Made by a program: the position numbers and the translations under genes
Notes under the pieces: model-generated
What the model saw: only the letters and a program-made list of their open reading frames with translations
What the model was told of the DNA's origin: nothing
Databases searched by the model: none
In this document: in pieces, positions 1-6,832 of the stretch
Position numbering within the stretch: the first letter of the stretch is position 1
Layout of the letters: each line of letters starts with the position of its first letter
Source: an uncultured Muribaculaceae bacterium
GTDB lineage: Bacteria > Bacteroidota > Bacteroidia > Bacteroidales > Muribaculaceae
Reading direction: 5' to 3'
DNA: 20,482 nucleotides
NCBI GenBank assembly: GCA_910588245.1
Contig: CAJUQP010000056.1
Coordinates: 1-20,482 of the forward strand

Positions 1-95
1 GCTTGGCGACTGATGCCGCTTAGCCTATGAATATTTTTTTAACGAACTATTGATTATCCACATCCGCGACAAAATAAAGTTCTACAGGAATTGAT

Positions 96-110
96 TGGCA
101 CAGTTTTTGC
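96..110 (+). promoter_or_regulatory. candidate sigma-54 (RpoN) promoter of clpB
   Basis: TGGCAC at 96-101 and TTGC at 107-110 are separated by exactly 5 nt, which matches the -24/-12 consensus (TGGCAC-N5-TTGC) in every defined base. Transcription would start near 121, leaving a leader of about 150 nt before the clpB ATG. I see no TAnnTTTG vegetative -7 element between this site and the gene. Sigma-54 needs an AAA+ enhancer-binding protein bound upstream; I cannot identify its site in bases 1-95. The sequence match is direct, the use of the site is inference. No gene is visible in 1-272. Confidence 0.55.
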
Positions 111-272
111 GACCTCCAGCCTGCGGAGAAATAAGGGATCAGTTCCGGGTCAACCAATATGCTGTAAAAATTGTTAATATTTCAGCGACACGGTTACCCT
201 GTTCCACTTATCTCGGACGTTCTCATCCGGAGCGTTCCATTTGATCAGACAAGAAACCTTAATTCAACGCAT

Positions 273-2861
273 ATGAATTTCAATAACTTCACAATCAAAT
301 CGCAGGAGGTTGTACAGAAAGCCATCGAGCTGGCCAGGCAAAACGGTCAGCAGCAGATAGAACCTGTGCATATCCTAAAGGCCCTCATATCGGAGAGCGA
401 GACGATTGTAAACTTTGTCTTCCAGAAACTCGGCGCCAACCTGAACGCCGTCAATATGGCCATAGACAAAGAGATTCAGTCACTTCCGAAAGTGTCGGGC
501 GGCGATGTGTTCCTCAGCCGTGAATCTAACGACGCGCTTCAGAAAGCCGTCGACTTCTCAAAGTCGATGGGCGACGAATATGTGTCGGTAGAGGCGATGC
601 TGATGGGCATTCTCAAATCGAAATCTAAGGCCTCTCAGATCCTGAAAGACGCCGGAGTGACCGAAGACGGCCTCAAGGCCGCCATCACCGAGCTCCGTAA
701 AGGCAATAAGGTGACGCAGCAGAGTGCTGAGGAGTCATATCAGGCACTCAGCAAATATGCCATCAATCTCAACGACCGCGCCCGCAGCGGCAAACTCGAT
801 CCGGTGATTGGCCGCGACGAGGAGATACGCCGTGTGCTACAGATCCTCTCGCGCCGCACGAAAAACAATCCTATGCTTGTAGGTGAGCCAGGCACCGGCA
901 AGACTGCCATCGCCGAAGGACTTGCACACCGCATCGTGCGCGGTGACGTGCCCGAGAACCTGAAATCGAAACAGATCTATTCACTCGATATGGGTGCGCT
1001 CGTGGCCGGTGCGAAATATAAGGGTGAGTTTGAGGAGCGTCTCAAGGCCATCGTCAACGAAGTGACCCAGAGCGACGGCGAGATAATCCTCTTCATCGAC
1101 GAAATCCACACGCTCGTAGGAGCCGGCAAGGGAGAGGGCGCCATGGACGCCGCCAACATCCTGAAGCCGGCACTCGCCCGGGGGGAGCTCCGTTCGATCG
1201 GAGCCACCACTCTCGACGAGTATCAGAAATACTTCGAGAAAGACAAGGCTCTCGAACGCCGTTTCCAGAAAGTAATGGTCGACGAGCCCGACGAGCTTTC
1301 GGCCATATCGATTCTCCGTGGTCTCAAAGAGAGATATGAGAACCACCACAAGGTGCGTATCAAAGATGAAGCCATCATAGCCGCCGTACAGCTCAGTGTG
1401 CGCTACATCACCGACCGGTTCCTCCCCGACAAGGCCATCGACCTTATCGATGAGGCGGCATCCAAACTCCGCCTGGAAATGGATTCCATGCCACAGGCCC
1501 TTGATGAGGCATCGCGCAAGATCAAGCAACTCGAGATCGAGCGGGAGGCCATCAAACGTGAGGGCGACAAATACAAGGTGAAAGAGATTGACGAGGATCT
1601 CGCCAACCTCCGCGACACCGAGAAATCGCTCAAGGCAAAATGGCAGGCTGAGAAAAACGAGATCAACAAGATCCAGCAGAATAAAATTGAGATAGAGCAG
1701 CTTAACCACGAGGCCGAGGTTGCCGAACGTGAAGGTGACTATGCTAAAGTGGCAGAGATACGCTACTCTAAGATCAAACAGAAAGAAGACGAGAACAAGG
1801 CCACCCAGGAGAAGCTCCGCCAGTTGCAGGGAGAGGGAGCCATGATCAAGGAGGAGGTCGATGCTGAGGATATCGCGGAGATCGTATCGCGCTGGACAGG
1901 AATCCCTGTCAAAAAGATGGCCCAGAGCGAGAAAGAGAAACTCCTTCACCTCGAGGAAGAGCTCCATAAGAGGGTGATTGGCCAGGACGACGCCATAAAG
2001 GCCGTCAGCGATGCTGTGCGCCGATCACGCGCAGGGCTCAACGATCCGCGCCGCCCCATAGGCTCGTTCATATTCCTCGGCACCACCGGTGTCGGAAAGA
2101 CCGAGCTCGCGAAGGCACTCGCAGAATATCTCTTCGACGATGAGGATATGATGACGCGTATTGACATGTCGGAATACATGGAGAAACATTCCGTCTCTCG
2201 TCTTGTCGGAGCGCCTCCGGGATACGTAGGATATGAAGAGGGAGGACAGCTAACCGAGGCTGTACGCCGCAAACCATATAGCGTGGTCCTCTTTGATGAG
2301 ATAGAGAAGGCCAACCCGGATGTCTTCAACATCCTTCTCCAAGTGCTCGATGACGGTCGTCTCACCGACAACAAGGGACGCTTCATCAACTTCAAGAACA
2401 CAATCATAATCATGACCTCCAATGAAGGATCGCCCATCATCCGCCAGAACTTCGCCGACATGAAAGACGAAAACAGGCAGGAGGTGATCGACAAGACCAA
2501 ACAGGATGTCATGGATCTCCTGAAGATGAAGATACGCCCTGAGTTCCTGAACCGTATCGATGAGATAGTGATGTTCACTCCTCTCAATAAGAAAGAGATC
2601 CAGGAGATCGTCGATCTTCAGGTCAACAGCGTACGCAAGATGCTTGCCTCCAACGGTGTCACTCTCGAGGTGACGAAACCGGCTCTTGAGCTCCTTGCTG
2701 AAGACGGTTACGATCCCGAGTTCGGCGCACGTCCCGTGAAGCGAACCATCCAGAGAATGGTGCTCAACCAGCTCTCCAAAGACATACTTGCCCAGAAAGT
2801 AGACCGCGAGCATCCCATCATCATAGACCGCGACGGCGACGAGCTTGTATTCAAGAACTGA
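273..2861 (+). CDS. clpB: ATP-dependent disaggregase ClpB (Hsp100)
   Basis: Hexameric AAA+ chaperone that, with DnaK/DnaJ/GrpE, pulls polypeptides out of aggregates in the cytoplasm after heat stress. The protein is 862 aa, a normal ClpB length. Order: Clp N-terminal repeat domain (about 1-145), AAA-1 with Walker A GEPGTGKT (204-211) and Walker B ILFIDE (272-277), a long charged coiled-coil middle domain (about 403-523) that separates ClpB from ClpA/ClpC, then AAA-2 with Walker A GTTGVGKT (603-610), pore loop GYVGYEEGG (from about 650) and Walker B VVLFDE (671-676). I chose ATG 273 (MNFNNFTIKSQEVV) because family homology begins there; the frame is open back to a TTG at 171, but those 34 residues look non-coding. 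It is monocistronic: candidate sigma-54 promoter upstream, strong terminator 43 nt downstream. No motif is missing. Confidence 0.97.
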   Translation: MNFNNFTIKSQEVVQKAIELARQNGQQQIEPVHILKALISESETIVNFVFQKLGANLNAVNMAIDKEIQSLPKVSGGDVFLSRESNDALQKAVDFSKSMGDEYVSVEAMLMGILKSKSKASQILKDAGVTEDGLKAAITELRKGNKVTQQSAEESYQALSKYAINLNDRARSGKLDPVIGRDEEIRRVLQILSRRTKNNPMLVGEPGTGKTAIAEGLAHRIVRGDVPENLKSKQIYSLDMGALVAGAKYKGEFEERLKAIVNEVTQSDGEIILFIDEIHTLVGAGKGEGAMDAANILKPALARGELRSIGATTLDEYQKYFEKDKALERRFQKVMVDEPDELSAISILRGLKERYENHHKVRIKDEAIIAAVQLSVRYITDRFLPDKAIDLIDEAASKLRLEMDSMPQALDEASRKIKQLEIEREAIKREGDKYKVKEIDEDLANLRDTEKSLKAKWQAEKNEINKIQQNKIEIEQLNHEAEVAEREGDYAKVAEIRYSKIKQKEDENKATQEKLRQLQGEGAMIKEEVDAEDIAEIVSRWTGIPVKKMAQSEKEKLLHLEEELHKRVIGQDDAIKAVSDAVRRSRAGLNDPRRPIGSFIFLGTTGVGKTELAKALAEYLFDDEDMMTRIDMSEYMEKHSVSRLVGAPPGYVGYEEGGQLTEAVRRKPYSVVLFDEIEKANPDVFNILLQVLDDGRLTDNKGRFINFKNTIIIMTSNEGSPIIRQNFADMKDENRQEVIDKTKQDVMDLLKMKIRPEFLNRIDEIVMFTPLNKKEIQEIVDLQVNSVRKMLASNGVTLEVTKPALELLAEDGYDPEFGARPVKRTIQRMVLNQLSKDILAQKVDREHPIIIDRDGDELVFKN

Positions 2862-2903
2862 ATTGTCTGACACGCTGGGCTCTCCCTGCGCAACCATCAT
2901 CTA

Positions 2904-2958
2904 TAAAAATCTTCCTTCTTCTTCCGTCAAGCACACGAAAGTGGAAGGAAGATTTTTA
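2904..2958. terminator. bidirectional intrinsic terminator after clpB
   Basis: A perfect 15-bp stem: left arm 2904-2918 (TAAAAATCTTCCTTC) and right arm 2944-2958, with a 25-nt loop. The arm ends give a T-run on both strands, so it can stop clpB transcription on the plus strand and any transcript entering from the repeat array on the minus strand. Confidence 0.8.
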
Positions 2959-3010
2959 TTAAATTATGTTAAGATCGCGCTTTAATATGCCTCCAAGGGC
3001 AATTTTTATG

Positions 3011-3034
3011 TTTTACAACACGTTTTTACAACAC
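3011..3034 (+). repeat. two short direct repeats (TTTTACAACAC)
   Basis: The 11-mer TTTTACAACAC occurs at 3011-3021 and again at 3024-3034 with 2 nt between, in the AT-rich gap between the clpB terminator and the hairpin array. It could be a protein-binding site or chance in a low-complexity stretch. No coding gene is visible in 2862-3464. Confidence 0.4.
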
Positions 3035-3100
3035 AAAGCGTGAGAACCGCTATCAAAAACACGCTTCCTACAATCTCATTCCGTAAGATTGAGAAGCAAT

Positions 3101-3345
3101 TTCGTGACAACCCCGGAGCGATGCGCTCCATTTCGTGACAACCCCGGAGCGATGCGCTCCATTTCGTGACAACCAAAGGGCTTTATTCCCTATTCGTGAC
3201 AACCCCGGAGCCAATGGCTCCAACTCGTGACAACCCGGAGGGCCTTGGCCTTCCATTCGTGACAACCCGGAGGGCCTTGGCCTTCCATTCGTGACAACCA
3301 CGGGGCACTGTTCCCGATTCGTGACAGCCCAAGGGGTCTTTTCAA
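3101..3345. repeat. tandem array of about eight hairpin units with a constant linker
   Basis: Units start at 3101, 3132, 3163, 3193, 3224, 3256, 3288 and 3318 and are 30-32 nt long. Each opens with TTCGTGACAACC (C for the first T in unit 5; ACAGCC in unit 8, which is degenerate). A variable imperfect palindrome follows: GGAGCG-atg-CGCTCC in units 1 and 2, AGGG-N7-CCCT in unit 3, GGAGCC-aat-GGCTCC in unit 4, GGAGGGCC-tt-GGCCTTCC in units 5 and 6, CGGGG-N6-TCCCG in unit 7. Units 1 and 2 are identical, and 5 and 6 differ only at the first base, which suggests recent duplication. The stems differ in sequence but keep pairing (some G-T), so the palindrome itself appears to matter. Because unit length is not constantly a multiple of three and the linker is read in all three frames, this is not a coding repeat. 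Function is unknown; it may be a structured RNA, a protein-binding array or a REP-like element. Confidence 0.9.
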
Positions 3346-3464
3346 TTTGACTTGCAGGCCTGGCAAACCTGCCATCACCCCTTGTTTAGAGATCATTATT
3401 GTTCATCCATGGAAAGCGTCAGAAATGATGCCGGATGACTATTGTGTAACGAAAACAAGTTATT

Positions 3465-3941
3465 GTGAAAACAAAAAACATTTTTTTATCAGTAATCATC
3501 GCCGCTTTTCTTTCATCTTCAATCCCCTATGGAAGCCACTCTCTTGAGATTGGCTCTGAAGCTCCCTCTCTTGTACTCTCCTCGAAATCTTCGGCAGACC
3601 TTGCCCCCCTAAAAGGAAACAAGGTGCTCCTCAATTTCTGGTCGGCATCCGACGCAGGATCGCGTATGGCCAACCGTTTTATATCCGATGCAGCGGAGTC
3701 TGGCAAATATCCGGATACGCGCTTTGTGAGCGTTTGCATCGATTCCGATTCCGCACTTGCCGCACAGATCCGGAAAGCAGACCGCATCTCCGGCAAAGTC
3801 ATCTCTCTCAATTCCGACGAGATCAGCAATGACGTCATGGAGGACTTCCAGACATCCAAAGGATGCAGGTCTTTCCTTATCGACAGTTTCGGCAACCTCG
3901 AGGCCATAGCCCCCTCCGCCGCTGTCTCCTCCATGATCTGA
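3465..3941 (+). CDS. exported thioredoxin-fold protein without CxxC
   Basis: 158 aa. It has an N-terminal signal peptide or anchor (MKTKNIFLSVIIAAFLSSS), then EIGSEAPSLVL and a strand LLNFWSASDAGSRM where TlpA/AhpC-type thioredoxin-like proteins have FWAxWCxxC; here both cysteines are absent. The later FLIDSFGNL (about 136-144) matches the usual TlpA strand after the cis-proline. Two cysteines remain (VCID and GCRS), but not in an active-site spacing. Such redox-dead thioredoxin folds are common in Bacteroidota and may bind rather than reduce their partners. The start is GTG at 3465; no in-frame ATG gives the signal peptide. It stands alone: hairpin array upstream, terminator 27 nt downstream. 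Fold assignment is fairly secure, role unknown. Confidence 0.75.
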   Translation: MKTKNIFLSVIIAAFLSSSIPYGSHSLEIGSEAPSLVLSSKSSADLAPLKGNKVLLNFWSASDAGSRMANRFISDAAESGKYPDTRFVSVCIDSDSALAAQIRKADRISGKVISLNSDEISNDVMEDFQTSKGCRSFLIDSFGNLEAIAPSAAVSSMI

Positions 3942-3967
3942 ACTAGACCAATCATCATCCCCTATAC

Positions 3968-4010
3968 GAGGGTGTATCAAAATTAAGATTTTTGGTACAC
4001 CCTCTATTTT
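3968..4010 (+). terminator. intrinsic terminator after the thioredoxin-like gene
   Basis: Stem GAGGGTGTA (3968-3976) pairs with TACACCCTC (3996-4004), and the inner CAAAAT/ATTTTTG extends the stem across small bulges. A TATTTTT tract follows at once. It ends the 3465-3941 transcript and marks the point where base composition turns AT-rich. Confidence 0.85.
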
Positions 4011-4028
4011 TACTCCAATATTATAACA

Positions 4029-4059
4029 TTTGTCACAATTGTTATTTTTTGTAAATTTG
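4029..4059 (+). promoter_or_regulatory. Bacteroidota-type promoter upstream of the AT-rich cassette
   Basis: TTTG (4029-4032), 19 nt, then TAAATTTG (4052-4059): a full match to the Bacteroidota sigma-ABfr consensus TTTG-N19-TAnnTTTG. The expected start is near 4066, so the leader to the ATG at 4281 would be about 215 nt and would contain the small ORF at 4131-4256. Confidence 0.6.
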
Positions 4060-4130
4060 TAAATTTTTATTGAGTAATAAAGAGCCGTTATACGAATATA
4101 CATAAAAAACTTATCTAAATCACAAACAAA

Positions 4131-4256
4131 ATGAATAACTCTATTATTTACAAATATAATATGAAGCCGATTCTCTCTTCCTATACTTTTCACCTCGTTT
4201 ATTCTTCCGCCACCAAGCGGCCTAATGAGTCATACTGCGATTCAGATACAGAATAA
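4131..4256 (+). CDS. possible 41-aa upstream ORF / leader peptide
   Basis: ATG at 4131 opens a 41-codon frame (MNNSIIYKYNMKPILSSYTF...) ending TAA at 4254-4256, 24 nt before the ATG of the helix-turn-helix gene. It lies inside the leader predicted from the 4029-4059 promoter. A CCGC/GCGG inverted repeat lies within it (about 4208-4220). I recognise no family. It could be a translated leader, a small protein, or chance in AT-rich DNA. Confidence 0.25.
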   Translation: MNNSIIYKYNMKPILSSYTFHLVYSSATKRPNESYCDSDTE

Positions 4257-4280
4257 TCATAAGGTGAATAACAAAAAAAA

Positions 4281-4796
4281 ATGGATATAACTAGAAAAAC
4301 AGAGAAAAAGATGCAGCTTAGGAAGGAGACCACACAGCAACAGACTATTTCAGCCAATGAACTGTTCCGGCAGAAATATTCTACGCTCGATACACTCTGT
4401 TCTGCCTACTATGACAGTATTGAAGAAATGCATGCCATAAACAAGCACAATAATTATGAAAGAAAGATAAAAGGGAAAATAATTATTGAATTGAAAAATA
4501 TCGTCAAAGGATTCTCTGAAGACACAAATATGCTTAACGAACATATTGCGTGTGCTGACAGCTGCACCGACGGCCTATATTCCGTTTTTATCAAGGATAT
4601 GCCGACATTAAAAAGGGAAGACCATCTTCTTTTCCTATATCAAACGATGGGATTCAGTCCACGTTCCATTGCTCTTTTCCTAAACAAGAACTTGGATGTT
4701 GTCTACAATAGAAAGTCGCGGTTAAAGGCCAAAATCAAAAAATCTCTTTCCTCCCGTAGAGATGAGTATCTATCCGTTTTTTATCATGTTCATTGA
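4281..4796 (+). CDS. small cytoplasmic protein with C-terminal helix-turn-helix
   Basis: 171 aa, no signal peptide or membrane segment. The N-terminal part (1-105) is charged and probably helical. The C-terminal part (about 109-165; LKREDHLLFLYQTMGFSPRS, then a VVYNRKSRLKAKI recognition-helix-like segment) resembles the sigma-region-4/LuxR-like helix-turn-helix that ends many Bacteroides TPR- or sensor-type regulators. Those parents are usually much longer and have membrane and repeat domains, so this is either a stand-alone short member or a remnant of one. Codons are AT-rich, unlike clpB and sprA. It precedes the Cys-rich peptide gene by 311 nt on the same strand, and by position it may regulate that cassette. 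DNA binding is inferred from motif shape; the target is unknown. Confidence 0.7.
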   Translation: MDITRKTEKKMQLRKETTQQQTISANELFRQKYSTLDTLCSAYYDSIEEMHAINKHNNYERKIKGKIIIELKNIVKGFSEDTNMLNEHIACADSCTDGLYSVFIKDMPTLKREDHLLFLYQTMGFSPRSIALFLNKNLDVVYNRKSRLKAKIKKSLSSRRDEYLSVFYHVH

Positions 4797-4973
4797 TCCT
4801 AAACTGTCCTCATACGCCTATCAATCATCAAATTCCCCGTTGAACAAATCGCTACAAATCAATACATTATCTCATTTCTCTCTGATGATAGATTTCAAAA
4901 CCTATCACCCAAATAAATTACTAAATATCAATAATTTAAAGTTAGCATTGATAGATACTTTTTCTAACTAAAA
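4797..4973. other. AT-rich intergenic stretch, no gene seen
   Basis: This is the upstream part of the 311-nt gap between the helix-turn-helix gene and the peptide gene. I see no convincing ORF, RNA gene or strong terminator. It probably carries control sites for the promoter at 4974-5005. Confidence 0.5.
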
Positions 4974-5005
4974 TTTGGATATTAATAAAGGGAACTCTAA
5001 ATTTG
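4974..5005 (+). promoter_or_regulatory. strong Bacteroidota-type promoter for the Cys-rich peptide gene
   Basis: TTTG (4974-4977), 20 nt, then TAAATTTG (4998-5005) fit the TTTG-N19/20-TAnnTTTG consensus in all defined bases. Initiation near 5012 would give a leader of about 95 nt, A/T-rich and without a Shine-Dalgarno sequence, as is usual for highly translated Bacteroidota genes. The peptide therefore has its own promoter, separate from the regulator upstream. Confidence 0.65.
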
Positions 5006-5107
5006 CATAAAATTTAAATAACCCTAAATAACAAGAATAGTCTTCATTACTCTCCTTAATATTAAGGCTATAACGACACCGAAATTCTTTCAAAAATTTA
5101 ATATATT

Positions 5108-5383
5108 ATGAAAAAAATTATCATTATCTTTATGCTCATCGCATTAAATGCCGGAATGTATGCGCAAATTAAAAACACTGAGACCACAAAGGTGACAATT
5201 GAGACAATCGAGGCAGTGGAAACACTCTCGGACGATGAAGATCACCACTGTATATCCGGTGGTCCCAATTCCACATCATGCTCTCTCAGTGGTAGCTTCG
5301 AGGTTTTTTCCGGAACATGCTCTGTTACTTGCGGGGATGGGTCATATGCCTGTTGTTCTATAACGGGATGCCATTGCTTGTAA
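5108..5383 (+). CDS. secreted Cys-rich NVEALA-like peptide
   Basis: 91 aa. Signal peptide MKKIIIIFMLIALNAGMYA with likely cleavage before Q20, an acidic and threonine-rich segment (20-47), then a compact Cys-rich tail. Cysteines are at 48, 58, 71, 75, 82, 83, 88 and 90: eight, enough for four disulfides, all after residue 47. AVETLS at 36-41 aligns with the NVEALA motif of small secreted Bacteroides peptides (identical V, E and L), and GGPNSTSCS, CSVTC and YACC look like the Cys-rich cores seen in that group. Function of the family is unknown. The layout (leader, short pro-region, Cys-rich core) suggests a processed extracellular peptide. It has its own consensus promoter and is followed by a lipoprotein and a thioredoxin-fold gene that may act on it. 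The gene is clear; placement in the NVEALA family needs a profile search. Confidence 0.75.
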   Translation: MKKIIIIFMLIALNAGMYAQIKNTETTKVTIETIEAVETLSDDEDHHCISGGPNSTSCSLSGSFEVFSGTCSVTCGDGSYACCSITGCHCL

Positions 5384-5695
5384 AACACCTCTTCGGTAAA
5401 ATATCAAGTTATTGGGTTGAATATACCAGTATGGCTCAAAATCACGCCATATTCTAAAAGCATATTATTAATAAGCAGATAGTCATATTATTCTTGCAGG
5501 GTCATGCTGTGAGATTTACAATCTCCTTATAATCATAACAGGACACCACTACCTCATCTTAAGCTGTCCTAATATGAATTTATAGATCTATAATTAATTT
5601 ATCAACGAAAGTGTATATTTCATTAGAATCTACTGTAATTATGGTATCCTGTTAATCTGGCGACCTGCTTATTATTAATATGACAGACCTACTAA
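5384..5695. other. AT-rich intergenic region with a 14-bp palindrome
   Basis: No ORF of useful size. TTATAGATCTATAA (5580-5593) is a perfect palindrome and a possible operator. AGGACA/TGTCCT arms near 5550-5575 could form a weak 6-bp hairpin. There is no strong terminator after the peptide gene, so some read-through into the lipoprotein operon is possible. Confidence 0.4.
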
Positions 5696-5703
5696 TATAT
5701 TTG
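5696..5703 (+). promoter_or_regulatory. possible -7 element for the propeller operon
   Basis: TATATTTG fits TAnnTTTG 18 nt before the ATG at 5722. I find no clear TTTG/TTG at the -33 position, so this is a weaker promoter candidate than those at 4029 and 4974. The implied leader is only about 12 nt. Confidence 0.3.
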
Positions 5704-5721
5704 ACATAACACAAAATCATT

Positions 5722-6819
5722 ATGACAAAGAAACACATATTCTGGCTGCCACAATTAGTGCTTTTGCTTTCGCTGGCATCCTGTGACAGAAAGGTTGATG
5801 AATTCCGTACAGTGTCCGGGAATATTGAAAATATTGACTCAATTGAGATATCTGCAGGAAATATCGTTCCGCTTGAAACAAACGATAGCTCTTTGATATA
5901 TAGAATTGACAATTTGGAAAAAGCCGGTAACCGGTTGATTGTTCATTCAAGTGAACTTTTGAAAGCTTACGATCCAAAGACAGGAAAATATCTTGGCATC
6001 GTTGCAAAGAAAGGAGAAGGACCCGGTGAGTTCAATCATATAAGCCAGATATGGGTCAAATCTGATACGATCAGATTGCTCGATGTCAATACATTCTCGC
6101 TGTTCAGTTATTTACCAGACGGTACATTTGTATCACGGAATATAGCATTCGAGACTCAGGACAATCCTGATCATGCCATTTCCAGACCTACTTATCTAAT
6201 GGAAATTCCAGGAAACGGAAATTATATCAGCCTTAACTCTTTTACCGACGGCACAACAAAATCAAATCCCACAGCATCGCTATATGACAAGAATTTAAAA
6301 TATTTACGAGACATAGATGGCAGGTCGCTGCGCGATGGTTCATACATATCCGACAGAATGACACCGGACAAGGAGGGGAAACGGCTGCTGATGTGGGAGG
6401 CGCTTATCGACACACTTTTCACAATCACTCAAGAAGGAATAAAACCTTGGTTGGCATTCGATTTTGGTAAAAACAAATTCCCCGACGAATATCAACAAAA
6501 ACCTGAGATGTTTGAACGCATCAGGATTTTCACTTCCGATAAGGAAGCCCCATATATCTCACACTTGCATTGCTATCAGAAAATGGGGAATATCTTGTTT
6601 TTTACGGCATCAACCCCCAACTCAAACAGTTATATCTGTCGTCTTGATCTGGATAATGATAATCTGAAACTATATAAAATTACGGATCCCTCTGGAAAGT
6701 ATATACAAAAAAACTATCTCAAAATCATCGATGGTAAATTATATGTTGAATTAGCCGATACAGAATCTGAAGAAGCAAATCCTGCTTTATTAGTGATCAA
6801 TCCCGACAAATTCGAATAG
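5722..6819 (+). CDS. six-bladed beta-propeller lipoprotein (BF3164-like)
   Basis: 365 aa. Lipoprotein signal peptide with lipobox LASC, so Cys21 would be lipidated and the protein anchored in the envelope. The body consists of repeated beta-strand blades; GEGPGEF at 98-104 is the turn motif typical of Bacteroidota six-bladed propellers of the NHL/BF3164 type, which bind ligands or partners and are not known as enzymes. Blades carry the usual pattern of an aromatic or aliphatic strand then D or G turns (AYDPKTGKYLG, SLYDKNLKYLRDI, LYVELAD). The gene starts 13 nt before the next one ends its spacer, forming an operon with the CTPC thioredoxin-fold gene. Such lipoproteins often sit beside NVEALA-type peptides in Bacteroides, which suggests recognition of the peptide; that is inference. 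Confidence 0.8.
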   Translation: MTKKHIFWLPQLVLLLSLASCDRKVDEFRTVSGNIENIDSIEISAGNIVPLETNDSSLIYRIDNLEKAGNRLIVHSSELLKAYDPKTGKYLGIVAKKGEGPGEFNHISQIWVKSDTIRLLDVNTFSLFSYLPDGTFVSRNIAFETQDNPDHAISRPTYLMEIPGNGNYISLNSFTDGTTKSNPTASLYDKNLKYLRDIDGRSLRDGSYISDRMTPDKEGKRLLMWEALIDTLFTITQEGIKPWLAFDFGKNKFPDEYQQKPEMFERIRIFTSDKEAPYISHLHCYQKMGNILFFTASTPNSNSYICRLDLDNDNLKLYKITDPSGKYIQKNYLKIIDGKLYVELADTESEEANPALLVINPDKFE

Positions 6820-6832
6820 ACTTATACATCAG

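Noticed and set aside
171..272. In-frame N-terminal extension of ClpB from TTG 171
   Set aside because: The 34 extra residues do not resemble ClpB; the family start MNFNNFTIKSQEVV is at ATG 273.
981..1967. 328-codon open frame on the minus strand inside clpB
   Set aside because: Lies wholly antisense to a well-conserved gene; leucine-rich composition is the mirror of charged ClpB coiled-coil codons.
3101..3345. CRISPR array
   Set aside because: Constant part is only about 12 nt, the variable parts are palindromes and not unrelated spacers, and no cas genes are in view.
3068..3396. Minus-strand frames translating through the repeat array
   Set aside because: The linker is read in three different frames (VVT, LSR, GCHE) and unit lengths vary by 1-2 nt, so a protein repeat is not being maintained.
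4762..4971. 69-codon frame overlapping the end of the helix-turn-helix gene
   Set aside because: Out of frame with a better-supported gene, low-complexity AT-rich codons, no family resemblance.
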